Source: Streptomyces canus (GTDB taxonomy: Bacteria > Actinomycetota > Actinomycetes > Streptomycetales > Streptomycetaceae). Taken from it: 64,000 nt of DNA. This document shows, piece after piece, positions 43,280 to 51,764 of this stretch. Positions within the stretch are counted from its first letter, which is position 1. Each line of letters begins with the position of its first letter. The notes under the pieces are model-generated. The model saw nothing but the letters and a program-made list of their open reading frames with translations, did no database searches and had not been told where the DNA came from. The stretch lies in the NCBI RefSeq assembly GCF_030815415.1, contig NZ_JAUSWW010000001.1:10044001-10108000 (forward strand), written 5' to 3'. Made by a program: the position numbers and the translations under genes.

Positions 43280-44388
43280 GCGACACCCTCCTCATCGCCC
43301 TCTTCGCCTTCCTCGGCGCTCTCGCGGCCGGGCTGCTCGGGGCGGGTGTGCTGTGGCTGATCCGGCGACGCTCGCTGACCGCGTCCCTCGCCGTGGTCGC
43401 CGCCGTGGCCGTGACCGCCATGCTCGCGGGAACGCTGGCCGTGGCGCAGGCGATGTTCCTGTCCACGCACGACCTGAGCGTCGTCACCACGGTCGTGGCG
43501 ATGGCCGCCGTCGTCTCCCTGGTCACCGCGCTGCTGCTCGGCCGGTGGGTCGTCGCCCGCAGCCGGGCGCTCACCGCCGCCGCCCGTTCCTTCGGCGACG
43601 GTGGGCATTTCGCGGCCCCTGACGGCCCGGCGACCGCGGAACTGGCAGCACTCAGCCGCGAGTTGGCCGCCACCAGTGCGAAGCTGGCCGAGTCCCGCGA
43701 CCGCGAGCACGCCCTGGAGACATCGAGACGGGAACTCGTCGCCTGGATCTCGCACGACCTGCGCACCCCCCTCGCCGGGCTGCGCGCCATGTCCGAGGCC
43801 CTGGAGGACGGCGTCGCCGCCGACCCCCACCGCTACCTTCGCCAGATGCGCACCGAGGTCGAACGCCTCAACGGCATGGTGGGGGACCTCTTCGAGCTCT
43901 CCCGCATCCACGCCGGGGCGCTCGCCCTGTCCCCCTCCCGCATGTCCTTGTACGACCTCGTCGGCGACGCCCTCGCGGGAGCGGACGCCCTCGCCCGCGA
44001 GCACGGGGTGTGGCTGGTCGGCGACCACGTCGAGCCGTTGCCGGTCGAGGTGGACGGCAAGGAGATGAGCCGAGTGCTGGGCAATCTGCTGGTCAACGCG
44101 ATCCGCCGAACACCCTCCGACGGTACCGTCGCGGTCACCGCCGAGCGCTTCTCCGATGGAGTCGTCCTGTCCGTCACCGACGGATGCGGCGGCATCCCCG
44201 AGGAGGACCTGCCACGTGTCTTCGACACCGGTTGGCGCGGTACCCATGCCCGTACTCCTCCCGCCGGTGCGGGCCTCGGCCTGGCCATCGTCCGGGGCAT
44301 CGTGGAAGCTCACCGGGGCCAGGCCGCTGTGCGCAACGTCCCCGGCGGCTGCCGCTTCGAAGTGACGCTTCCCCTGGCCGAGGCATGA
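43276..44388 (+). CDS. sensor histidine kinase
   Basis: 370 residues. Four membrane helices in the first 100 residues without a sizeable outer domain, a HAMP-like stretch (VVARSRALTAAARSFGDGG), HisKA with the phospho-His160 in AWISHDLRTPLAGLRAM, then N-box VLGNLLVNAIRRTP, G1 VTDGCGGIPEEDLPRVFDTG and G2 GAGLGLAIVRGIV. With so little outside the membrane it probably senses a membrane-embedded or envelope signal. Translationally coupled to its response regulator. Confidence 0.92.
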   Translation: MSDTLLIALFAFLGALAAGLLGAGVLWLIRRRSLTASLAVVAAVAVTAMLAGTLAVAQAMFLSTHDLSVVTTVVAMAAVVSLVTALLLGRWVVARSRALTAAARSFGDGGHFAAPDGPATAELAALSRELAATSAKLAESRDREHALETSRRELVAWISHDLRTPLAGLRAMSEALEDGVAADPHRYLRQMRTEVERLNGMVGDLFELSRIHAGALALSPSRMSLYDLVGDALAGADALAREHGVWLVGDHVEPLPVEVDGKEMSRVLGNLLVNAIRRTPSDGTVAVTAERFSDGVVLSVTDGCGGIPEEDLPRVFDTGWRGTHARTPPAGAGLGLAIVRGIVEAHRGQAAVRNVPGGCRFEVTLPLAEA

Positions 44389-44449
44389 TCGGAGGCTCCT
44401 GAGCCAAAATCCGCCGACTGTCGGAAGGGCCTCCGGTCTGAGAGGACGT

Positions 44450-45095
44450 TCCGAGTGGCGTGCGATACCCGTCGACTTCCCGGCGCGGGACCGTGTCTAC
44501 GCCTTCTTCCGCAGGTGGCCGAAGCAGGGCCTGGCCGGGGAGCTGCACGACCGGCTTCGCGGGAGAGTCCGCGCCGCGGAGGGCCGCGACCGTGAGCCGA
44601 GTGCGGGAATCATCGACTCGCAGTCGGTGAAGGCAGCCGCTTCGGTGCCCGCCGTGTCACGGGGCTATGACGGCGGGAAGAAGATCAACGGAAGGCGTCG
44701 GCACGTCATCACGGACAGCCTCGGCCTGCTGCTGATGGTGTGGGTGACCGCCGCGGATGTCACCGACCGCCAGGCAGCCCGCGCCATGCTGCCCGTGCTG
44801 CGGACACGGTTCAGGAAGATCACTCTGGTGTGGGCCGACGGCGGCTAGACCGGCCGCCTCGTGACCTGGGCGAAGGAAAAACTCCAGCTCACCCTTGAGA
44901 TCGTCAAGCGCAGTGACGACATGACCGGGGTCGTGGTGCTGCCGAGACGGTGGGTGGTGGAGCGCAGTCTGGGATGGCTGATGAGTTCGCGGCGTCTGGT
45001 GCGGGACTTCTAGGCGCTGCCCGCTTCCAGCGAGGCATTCATCTACTTCTCGGCGAGCATGCTCATGAGCCACCGCCTGGCCTGCACCACCGCCG
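44450..45095 (+). pseudogene. IS5-family transposase, decayed
   Basis: Reads EWRAIPVDFPARDRVYAFF, IIDSQSVKAAASVP (DDE Asp), GYDGGKKINGRRRHVITDSL, VWADGG, WVVERSLGWLM and LPASSEAFIYF in one frame, interrupted by TAG at 44846-44848 (where the family has Tyr in DGGYTG) and TAG at 45011-45013 (where an acidic residue is usual). The N-terminus is missing. Inactive. Confidence 0.8.
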
Positions 45096-45107
45096 TGAGC
45101 AGGCCGC

Positions 45108-45632
45108 TCAGCTCCACGCGGCAGGCGCAATCGACGCTCGCGGCATGAACCGGCCCGACGGCGACGCCCTCAGCCACTCCCGCTCGACCAGTCGTTTCGC
45201 CCTCGACCGCACTCCCTCGATCTTGGCCGGCACCAGCTCCAGCCCCAGCCGGGCCGCCAGTTCCTTCGCCGACACCCCCTCGCCGTCGCCCGGCCCGGCC
45301 TGAAGCAGCTCATCGATCCGCCGGTACTCCGGCGCGAGCGCCTCCACCGTCATCCCCTCCCTGCGCCGCACCACCGTCGCCCCGGCAACCGACACCTTGT
45401 CCACGTGGGCCGGCGGTGCCGGAACCTGCACCTCCAAGCGGGGCGGATCTGCCGCATCGTCACCAGCGGCGAGGGCCTCGGCCAGCTCCACCCGAGCGAT
45501 CACCCGGCGCTCCAACACCGCCTCGGCCACACCGAGTTCGGCCAATTCGCGGTCCGCTTCCGCCTGGAGCTCCTCCACGGCCGCACGGGCAGCGGTCTCC
45601 CGTTCCTCCAGCAAGCCCATCACCGACGCCAC
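45108..45632 (-). CDS. coiled-coil and winged-helix hypothetical protein
   Basis: 174 residues. The first 60 residues are Glu/Ala/Leu-rich and should form a coiled coil (ERETAARAAVEELQAEADRE). After a proline-rich linker, residues 115-160 look like a winged helix-turn-helix (ISAKEL-like VSAKELAARLGLELVPAKIE, then SRAKRLVEREWL). No family name recognised. Possibly a DNA-binding accessory of mobile elements; its last residues (SGRFMPRASIAPAAWS) abut the IS5 pseudogene and may be altered by it. Confidence 0.6.
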   Translation of the reverse strand: MASVMGLLEERETAARAAVEELQAEADRELAELGVAEAVLERRVIARVELAEALAAGDDAADPPRLEVQVPAPPAHVDKVSVAGATVVRRREGMTVEALAPEYRRIDELLQAGPGDGEGVSAKELAARLGLELVPAKIEGVRSRAKRLVEREWLRASPSGRFMPRASIAPAAWS

Positions 45633-45791
45633 CGGCTACCTCCGTATCGCCGAGAACGTACTGAACGTCCCAACCCTCCCTCGGCGACACTGACACCATG
45701 CCTGATCAGCGGATACTCAGCGATCACGACCGGAAAGACGAGGTTAGCCCGAACTGGTGGGTGACGGTGCATCAGCTCGGTGTTCCGCCGT

Positions 45792-46148
45792 ATGGCCACG
45801 CATACGCCGCCGGCTATCGTCCCCCGTCCCAGCACTGGCATCCCCCCACTACCGTTCGCCCGGCCGCCCCTGTTGACTTGGCCGACGACTGGACGTTCCT
45901 CCGGAGGCCCCGTGCTGGTTCTGCTGCTGTTCCTGCTCGGCTGGGCCGTGTTACTCACGTTTGGCGTCGGCATGTCCACGCTGCAGGGCCCCCCTCGGGC
46001 AGCCCTGCGCTGGTGGATCCTCTACGTGTGTGCACTCGCTGGGCTCATCGCCGCGCTGGTCCTGACTTGGCAGGCCAGAGACGCATACTGCCGCGCACAC
46101 CCAACAAGCTGGCAATGCGGTCGTTTCGATGAAATCGGAGATCTCTGA
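45792..46148 (+). CDS. small two-helix membrane protein
   Basis: 118 residues. A proline-rich cytoplasmic N-terminus, two membrane helices (about 41-62 and 75-95) and a short outer tail with two cysteines (DAYCRAHPTSWQC). ATG 45792 or 45780; neither has a strong ribosome site. The last residues run into an IS3 remnant, so the C-terminus could be secondary. Function unknown. Confidence 0.5.
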   Translation: MATHTPPAIVPRPSTGIPPLPFARPPLLTWPTTGRSSGGPVLVLLLFLLGWAVLLTFGVGMSTLQGPPRAALRWWILYVCALAGLIAALVLTWQARDAYCRAHPTSWQCGRFDEIGDL

Positions 46149-46175
46149 TGCCGTAGGTGCTCCGGTATCGGCCAG

Positions 46176-46271
46176 TGACACGCCGAGTCGGCTGCACATG
46201 AACTCGACGCTGTATCCGCACTCCGCAGTGCCGAGCCGCATCTCGTCGATGAACTCGTACTTGCTCGCTAC
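46176..46271 (-). pseudogene. IS3-family OrfB N-terminal fragment
   Basis: Reads VASKYEFIDEMRLGTAECGY and then SVEFMCSRLGVS, the beginning of IS3-family OrfB (KY.FID......V..MC..LGVS). Breaks off at the residue after LGVS, where the Tyr-rich SGYYEW should follow. Confidence 0.7.
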
Positions 46272-46395
46272 CGGGGATCCTTGGCGAAGTACGCTGCCCA
46301 CGGCTGGACCGGTGCACATCCCAGGGGCACGCGAACCCACGCCAGACCGTACGCGACAGGGTGCAGTCTGCCGGGGTTCCCGGCCTGGCCCCTAC

Positions 46396-46676
46396 ATGAT
46401 TCGGCGAACTCGTCGGTTTCCGGTGTCCGGCGACTCCATGATCGACGCGGCGATCTGCGACGGCGACATCGTGACCGTCAGGCGCCAGGACAGCGCCGAC
46501 CACGGCGACATCGTCGCCGCGGTGCTGGACGACGAAGCAACCGTCAAGGTGCTGCGCAGGCAAGAGGACGACGGGTGCGTGTGGGTCATACCCCCACAAC
46601 CCCTCCAATGAGCCGATCCCCCGGAGACCACGCGCAGATCCTCGGCAAGGTCGTCGGCGTCCTGCGCCTGCGCTGA
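46396..46676 (+). pseudogene. LexA-type C-terminal autopeptidase fragment
   Basis: Reads FPVSGDSMIDAAICDGDIVT, GDIVAAVLDDEATVKVLRRQ and VWVIP, then in another frame PGDHAQILGKVVGVLRLR. The catalytic serine (GDSM) and lysine (TVKVL) of the S24 LexA/UmuD fold are both present, but there is no DNA-binding domain and no cleavage-site region. Extra C residues in two short C runs (46590-46595 and 46617-46622 region) shift the frame near the end. Either a dead lexA copy or sequencing errors over a truncated gene. Confidence 0.7.
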
Positions 46677-46741
46677 TCACCACACGAGGGACGGCAGCTG
46701 CCGAACGGCAGACCGATAGCCTGGCCGAACGCAGTCCAGGA

Positions 46742-47308
46742 TCACCAGGAAGGAGCTCGTGAGTTCCCTACGGCCCCGCCTGGCACCGCAAATACCACCT
46801 GCTCAAACGCCACACCGAAGCCGGCAACTACCGGACGCGGCGAGCACCACCACTGCGATCGCCAGGCCCAACACGTCACGGCCAGGCCGCGCTTGCGGCC
46901 CGGCACATTTTTTGCCGCATCACGCCCCGTCGACTGTGCAGGCACCCCGGCCGCCGCGTGCACGCTCTCGGTGTCAAGCACCACCAGGCTCGGGTCCGCC
47001 TTCCGCCGCGCCTTCTCCCGCACCTGCCAGCGCAGCAGGTCGTGGATGGTCTGGTCGGTGCCGTCGTCGCGCCATTTGGTGAAGTAGTACATCACCGCGC
47101 CGCGCGGCGGCAGGTCGTGCGGAAGCAGGTCCCACTGGCATTCGGTACGGCCCTGGTAGAGCAGCGCGTTGACGATCTCCCGCATCTCGTACCGGCCCTG
47201 GTGGCCGCTGACCGAGCGGTGCGCGGTCTTCCACGCGGCGATCACCGGCTCGATCAGCGCCCGCTGCGCGTCGGACAGGTCGGTCTTGTAGGGCTTGCGC
47301 TCGCTCAC
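46742..47308 (-). pseudogene. IS5-family transposase N-terminal half
   Basis: Begins well (KPYKTDLSDAQRALIEPVI, EIVNALLYQGRTECQWDLLP, YYFTKWRDDGTDQTIHDLL, VLDTESVHAAAGVP, PGRKRGLAV) with ATG 47308. A single-base deletion after GLAV shifts the frame (VLGLAIAVVVLAAS continues in the next frame) and the catalytic C-terminal half is missing. On the plus strand at 46764-46840 an unrelated coherent stretch, YGPAWHRKYHLLKRHTEAGN, marks the junction with other DNA. Confidence 0.75.
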
Positions 47309-47410
47309 GGTGGCTAGCCCAGCACGCCCAAGCCCGCCGACCAGCTGGGATGCCGCAGTCCGACATGTTCAGGTGACGGCAAATCACCCACCAACTCACA
47401 TACCACCCTC

Positions 47411-47599
47411 TCAGGGCCGCAGATATCGCGTGTCCAGGCCCGCCTTGCGGACCGTCTCCACCAGCAGCACGGCCCCGGCCTGCGAGACCACTCCACGACC
47501 GCTGCCCTCAACGCGGACACGCGGGTACGACCCGATATGCTTCTTCACCCGGGGAGTGCTTTCTCTTGTAACGAACAGGACCTTCGATGGCCCTATCAC
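47411..47599 (-). pseudogene. IS1380-family transposase N-terminal fragment
   Basis: Reads VKKHIGSYPRVRVEGSGRGV and VSQAGAVLLVETVRKAGLDT, the start of IS1380 transposases. It is truncated after GLDT. The same stretch occurs in a more diverged form at 48400-48575, in the same orientation, on the other side of the membrane protein gene. Confidence 0.65.
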
Positions 47600-47690
47600 C
47601 CCAGCTCAGAGGCACTCCTGGCTTATTTGATCAGTCCACGGACGGCCCTCTTCGGGAATGTCCGAGGTTAGGCTAACCCCCACTTGGCCA

Positions 47691-47721
47691 GTGCCCGGCA
47701 GCCCGCAGGGCTGCCGGGCAC
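47691..47721. terminator. perfect 14-bp hairpin
   Basis: GTGCCCGGCAGCCC and its exact complement GGGCTGCCGGGCAC flank a three-base GCA loop. It lies between an IS1380 remnant and the gene starting at 47769. It may be a terminator blocking read-through or a leader structure. No T run. Confidence 0.55.
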
Positions 47722-47768
47722 CGACCCAGTCTGATCCACCCCTCACACAGGAACCGCGAACCTCAAAC

Positions 47769-48380
47769 ATGCTCAGCTACTGGCTCGCGGCCGTGCGTCG
47801 CAGCGCCGTGTCTACCGTCCTGGTTGCCGTCGTCGTCAGCGGTGCCATGGCCGGTGTACTCATATCGGAGGACACGAGCACCTGGGCGGGCTCGCTGCTC
47901 CAAGGAACGCTCTTCGGCCTTGTGGCGGGAGCCATCCTCGCCGTCGCAATCGCCACGTCGAACACGTGGAACGCCCGACGCGCGGCCGCGCGGCACGGGC
48001 TGCCGCTGATGGCTGAGGCCGCGTCCCTGCCGTGCACCGCCGAGATCCGTGTCCCGGTGCCCGCCGGCACGACTCCCTATCAGCTCACCGACAGCGTGCT
48101 GTGCGCCCTCAAGAAGGTTCCGGCTCCCCGGATCGACGAGGTCGAGGAGTTCACGCACGGCAAGCTCACCGTTGTCTGTGGGAGTTCGTCCGCCAACCCG
48201 GTGCGGCTGCACATCTCAATCGTGACGGACCGGAACATCGCGACGGTGACGATGGACGCCCGTCCCGTGACCACCTGGAAGCGACTGGACGGCGGCGCAA
48301 GCTGGAGCGTTCTCACGGCTTTCGAACCGCATGTCAGCAAGGCCGTCCAGTACGACACTGATGGCACGAACATCAGCTGA
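47769..48380 (+). CDS. membrane-anchored protein of unknown function
   Basis: 203 residues. Two membrane helices (about 15-33 and 43-63) at the N-terminus and a cytoplasmic alpha/beta domain of about 130 residues (SLPCTAEIRVPVPAGTTPYQ, HGKLTVVCG, LHISIVTDRNIATVTMDARP). No family recognised. ATG 47769 has a weak ribosome site (GGAACC). The gene is bracketed by two same-direction IS1380 end fragments, so it may be cargo carried between them. Confidence 0.6.
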   Translation: MLSYWLAAVRRSAVSTVLVAVVVSGAMAGVLISEDTSTWAGSLLQGTLFGLVAGAILAVAIATSNTWNARRAAARHGLPLMAEAASLPCTAEIRVPVPAGTTPYQLTDSVLCALKKVPAPRIDEVEEFTHGKLTVVCGSSSANPVRLHISIVTDRNIATVTMDARPVTTWKRLDGGASWSVLTAFEPHVSKAVQYDTDGTNIS

Positions 48381-48399
48381 GCGTGCCCCGCAGGACCTG

Positions 48400-48575
48400 C
48401 CTGCGGACCGTCTCCATTAGCCGGATCGCCCAGCATGCGAGACCACCGCACGGCCGTTCCTCTCAACGCGGACACGCGGGTACGACCCGATACGCTTCTT
48501 CACTCGAGGAGTGCGCGCCCGCGCGTATTTGGTCAGCCCTCTGGCGGCCTTCTTCGTGAAAGCCCGAGGCTAGCC
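48400..48575 (-). repeat. diverged second copy of the IS1380 left end
   Basis: Matches 47440-47640 in long stretches (for example CAACGCGGACACGCGGGTAC in both) but carries indels and cannot be read through; the minus strand still shows IGSYPRVRVEG. Same orientation as the first copy. Confidence 0.6.
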
Positions 48576-48765
48576 GGTTCACTGTCCTCGGTGCTTTTTC
48601 TGGCTCTCGGGGCGACGCTTGTCGAGGAGTGGATTGGCCGGCGCGACGATGCGAGGCTGCGGCTGGTCATCCTCGTGGCCTGCGGGGCGTTGGCTCGGGC
48701 GCCTCTGGCTCAGCGGCGGGTGATGTGGTTTGCGTTGAACGGTGGCCATTTCATTGGGCCGATTT

Positions 48766-48943
48766 CGGCCTTGATCCTGAGTTGGACGACCGGATCAGGG
48801 AGGTTCTGGCTCGCCATGGTCTTGCCGAGGCCAAGGAGAATGACGTCGAAAACGGTGCGGTGGCGATGCCGTCTGGGGCGGCCAGGATCAGTGTGCTCGC
48901 CGCAGATCGGGAGTGGGCCGAGACGACATATGCCATTTTGTGA
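48766..48943 (+). pseudogene. unidentified protein fragment
   Basis: The plus strand reads FGLDPELDDRIREVLARHGL and then AEAKENDVENGAVAMPSGAA to a stop at 48943. The composition is protein-like, unlike the flanks, but there is no start and I do not recognise the family. Confidence 0.3.
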
Positions 48944-48970
48944 GCGTGCTTTCACCGGTTCCGCGTGATC

Positions 48971-49318
48971 ATGGCCAAATGGGCTCCATTGCTGACCGGC
49001 ACGGATGCGAGCCCAGCGATCCTCGAGGAGATGGCGCTTCAGTCGGAGCAGTTGACGCAGGTCCAGGTGATGCTGCTCCCCCTCGCCCGCAGGCGTGTGA
49101 GCGAGGTCCAGCCCGAAGCGATCGATGAGCTGGGTGAACTGTGGCGAAGGGAGTTCGCCAACTCCATCGCTCTCGACGAGGCGTTGACGCAACTCAGCGG
49201 GAAGAGAGGACCTTCCTGGGTCACGGACGGCCGGAATCTGCTTGAGGGCACGGATCTGGATGCGCTCAGGGCGCGGGAGCCCATGAGGGGGAGACGGCCC
49301 ATGCGGCTGTACACGTGA
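48971..49318 (+). CDS. small hypothetical protein
   Basis: 115 residues, mostly helical and acidic in the middle (LQSEQLTQVQVMLL, QPEAIDELGELWRREFANSI). ATG 48971 with an in-frame ATG at 48965; no strong ribosome site. No family recognised and it sits in an IS-rich stretch, so it may be a remnant. Confidence 0.4.
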   Translation: MAKWAPLLTGTDASPAILEEMALQSEQLTQVQVMLLPLARRRVSEVQPEAIDELGELWRREFANSIALDEALTQLSGKRGPSWVTDGRNLLEGTDLDALRAREPMRGRRPMRLYT

Positions 49319-49440
49319 CCGCGTCAGCGATTAGGCCGCGCCTTTCCGCTTCTGCGCCCTGTGCTCCGCCTCACCATGTAGGACGCGGTCGTACTCGTCC
49401 TTGTGCCGTTTCGGCTCATTGCCCGCGCGGAGGCGCCTGA

Positions 49441-49499
49441 CCTGCCTCCTGGGAGGCAGGCGAGAGGGGCCGGCTACTTTCCGGAGAGGAGGCCGGCCC
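49441..49499 (-). terminator. tandem hairpins after the secreted HNH-like gene
   Basis: CCTGCCTCC/GGAGGCAGG (49441-49460, two-base loop) and GGGCCGGC/GCCGGCCC (49467-49499) lie 20-78 bases downstream of the stop at 49519 on the minus strand. Confidence 0.6.
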
Positions 49500-49518
49500 T
49501 TGCATCGAGCGAGAGAGG

Positions 49519-50043
49519 TCAGCTCAGGCCGAGGTTGGACAGTGCGGTCGTCCAGTCCGTGACGATTGCGTCCTGGGCGTCGGCGAGGGTGACGGTGCCG
49601 GCGCAGACGGCCTTCTTGAGCTTGTTCTCGACGGTGTCTTTGTTGGCGGCGGTCGTGGTGCCGTACTCCGGCTCGGGCCAGAGGTTGAGCTCGCTCTTGG
49701 GGGCGCCGCCGAGTTCGAGGGGGACGAAATGGTCCTCCTCGTAGTCCGAGGTACTGGTGTCGGTGTAGCCGTACTCGACGATCTGCTTCTTCTTCAGGGC
49801 GGTGGTGTAGGAGCTGGACGGGCGCACGGTCGCGGTCCAGCCGGAGACGCAGATGGTGGAGTCGATGGTGGACTGGGTGACGTCGGGGTTGAAGTCGCCG
49901 GGCTGGCAGCTGGGGTCGGGGAGGGGGAGGTTGTCCTGGCTGCAGCTCTGCGCGTGCGCGGTGCCGGCTGCGACCGTGAGGCCGGCTGCGGCGAGGGCGA
50001 GGGAGGAGAGGGCGGTGACCAGCGGGCGGGATATTCGGGGCAT
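49519..50043 (-). CDS. secreted HNH-nuclease-like protein
   Basis: 174 residues. A signal peptide (LVTALSSLALAAAGLTVAAG, then a TAHAQS cleavage region) is followed by about 140 mature residues. The core YEEDHFVPLELGGAP and NLWPEP matches the DH-P-ELGG-NLWPE pattern of small HNH endonuclease-like proteins; four cysteines (SCSQD, SCQPG, TICVSG, AVCAG) could make two disulfides. Likely an extracellular nuclease or a relative that lost activity. ATG 50043 has GGGAG upstream. It stands alone with its own terminator. Confidence 0.7.
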   Translation of the reverse strand: MPRISRPLVTALSSLALAAAGLTVAAGTAHAQSCSQDNLPLPDPSCQPGDFNPDVTQSTIDSTICVSGWTATVRPSSSYTTALKKKQIVEYGYTDTSTSDYEEDHFVPLELGGAPKSELNLWPEPEYGTTTAANKDTVENKLKKAVCAGTVTLADAQDAIVTDWTTALSNLGLS

Positions 50044-50386
50044 GGTGGGGGGTCTCCCGGAGCGGTGCCCGGCAGGAATTCCGGGCGGTCGCGAGCATGA
50101 CAGCACCGCGATCATCTATGCGGGTAGATCCCTTTGCCAGACTCGAAGACCCTTTGTTGAATGTTTGAGTAAGGCTTGACGGGCGGAGGGGAAGTGATAG
50201 CCCGCGCTTGGTTGTCGGCGCCAAGAGCCCGTGCCGCCTCCTCGTGCCGTGAGGTGCATGACCACGTTGGCGCTTCTGCGTCCCGGCGCCATGGGCGCGA
50301 AAGCCGGCGGCCACGCAACCCGCACCGGAACCCGCGTGCTGCATGTCCCCGCCGGTCGCGGTCCCACCGACTCGAACGGGCCCGGG

Positions 50387-50660
50387 AGACGCGCCTGGAG
50401 GTCGCCAAGCCCTTCGAAGCCGCCCTGGCGGCAGCGGCTCGGTTTCCCGGGCCTGCAGGCCAACTGCTCGTCGATGGCGACACGCTTACGACCCGGTTTC
50501 GTAGCGACCTCGACGCCGTCACCGCCGCCTTCGCTACCCCCTGGAGCGCGGGCCAAGTCGAAGGTCACGTAACGAGAGCCAAGCTCCTCAAGCGCATTGG
50601 CTTCGGCCGCGCACACCTCCCGCTTCTCCGAAAACGCATCCTCCACAGCCCAGGGCCGTG
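50387..50660 (+). pseudogene. ISL3-family transposase C-terminal fragment
   Basis: Reads FRSDLDAVTAAFATPWSAGQ, VEGHVTRAKLLKRIGFGRAH and LPLLRKRIL, the conserved end of ISL3 transposases (S.GPVEG..N..K..KR...GRAGF.LLR.R). No catalytic core remains. Different from the longer ISL3 pseudogene at 53344. Confidence 0.7.
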
Positions 50661-50813
50661 CATCGGTCACAAGATCTCCGACAGAGCCCGTAATTCCCCG
50701 GGGCTGTGGTCACGTGATTCCCCAGGAGCTGGACGGGGTGTGTGGGGCGTCCGTGCTGTGGCTGACGGAAACTGTTCGACGGACCAGGCCGTGACAGGCC
50801 ATGATGCGCACTC

Positions 50814-51524
50814 GTGTCGGCGATGAAGCAGTTCGTGATCCGGGCCGCGGCCCGCAAAAACGCCGAGTGGTGCGCGTCGATGAGTCGATCGCACGGTTTG
50901 GCGGGCGAGTTCGGGTTGCAGGCTTGGGCCGTCCCGTCCCGGCCGCCGCTGTACTACCCCGACGCGGTGACGCTGGTGCCGGAGACCGATGCCGCCGCGC
51001 TGGTGGACCGGATCGATACCGCCGCTCCCGGCGCCTGCGTCAAGGACAGTTTCGCCGACCTCGATCTGACGGGGGCCGGCTTCAAGGTGCTGTTCGACGC
51101 GCAGTGGATCCACCGCCCAGCGAGCGCGCCGACCACCTCACCGGATCTCGCCTGGGACGTGGTCAGCACCCCGGACATGCTGCGGACCTGGGCCCTTGTC
51201 TGGGATGACGGGGACGGCAACGCGGACCTCTTCCGGCCCGAATTGCTCGATGACCCGGCCACGTCCGTGCTCGTCGGACACTCCGCTGACGGCCTGGTGG
51301 CCGCTGGGGCGGTGGCGAGCCGCAACGACCATGTGGTCGGAATCTCCAACGTCTTCGCGGTTGAGGGCGGCGCTGACCGGGCCTGGCCGGTGCTACTGGA
51401 CGCAGTGCACCGGCCGTTCCCGACCCTGCCCGTGGTTGGCTATGAGCACGGCGCGGACCTGGATGCCGCCGTCCGCCATGGCTTCAAGGCGGTCGGTCCG
51501 CTGCGGGTCTGGCTGCATGGCTAG
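50814..51524 (+). CDS. GNAT-like hypothetical protein
   Basis: 236 residues. The pattern resembles a two-lobed GNAT acetyltransferase: strands in the middle (ADGLVAAGAVASRNDHVVGI, SNVFAVEGG) and a C-terminal VVGYEHGADLDAAVRHGFKA, like the last GNAT motif, then GPLRVWLHG. The classical acetyl-CoA pyrophosphate loop is not clear. GTG 50814 or ATG 50823. Probably an intact gene among IS scraps; substrate unknown. Confidence 0.6.
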   Translation: MSAMKQFVIRAAARKNAEWCASMSRSHGLAGEFGLQAWAVPSRPPLYYPDAVTLVPETDAAALVDRIDTAAPGACVKDSFADLDLTGAGFKVLFDAQWIHRPASAPTTSPDLAWDVVSTPDMLRTWALVWDDGDGNADLFRPELLDDPATSVLVGHSADGLVAAGAVASRNDHVVGISNVFAVEGGADRAWPVLLDAVHRPFPTLPVVGYEHGADLDAAVRHGFKAVGPLRVWLHG

Positions 51525-51705
51525 TTGATCCGCGGATCAGGTCCTGTCGGCGGTGGGATCCTTCGGTCGCTTGTTGGGGGCGGTAGCTGGGGCCGTTCAT
51601 GATGACCTGGGTGGCTGGCGTTGATCAGCCGGTCCAGCAGTGACTCGGCGACGACCGGGTTGGGGAAGAGGGGATACCAGTCGCTGGGCGCCCCGTTGCT
51701 GGTGA
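51521..51705 (-). pseudogene. IS21 helper ATPase (IstB) C-terminal fragment
   Basis: Reads ITSNGAPSDWYPLFPNPVVA and ESLLDRLINASH, the end of IstB-type ATPases, then an unrelated tail. The homology starts at ITSN, right at the end of the 51706-56579 inverted structure, so that structure interrupts istB. Confidence 0.65.
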
Positions 51706-51764
51706 TGTCGGCGTACAGGTGACGTGGCCCTGACACGAAAAGAACCTGCGGTTGAGCTCGGTGG

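Noticed and set aside
46129..46395. Plus-strand extension of the LexA fragment upstream of 46396
   Set aside because: This stretch is the antisense of an IS3 OrfB remnant and does not encode a LexA DNA-binding domain.
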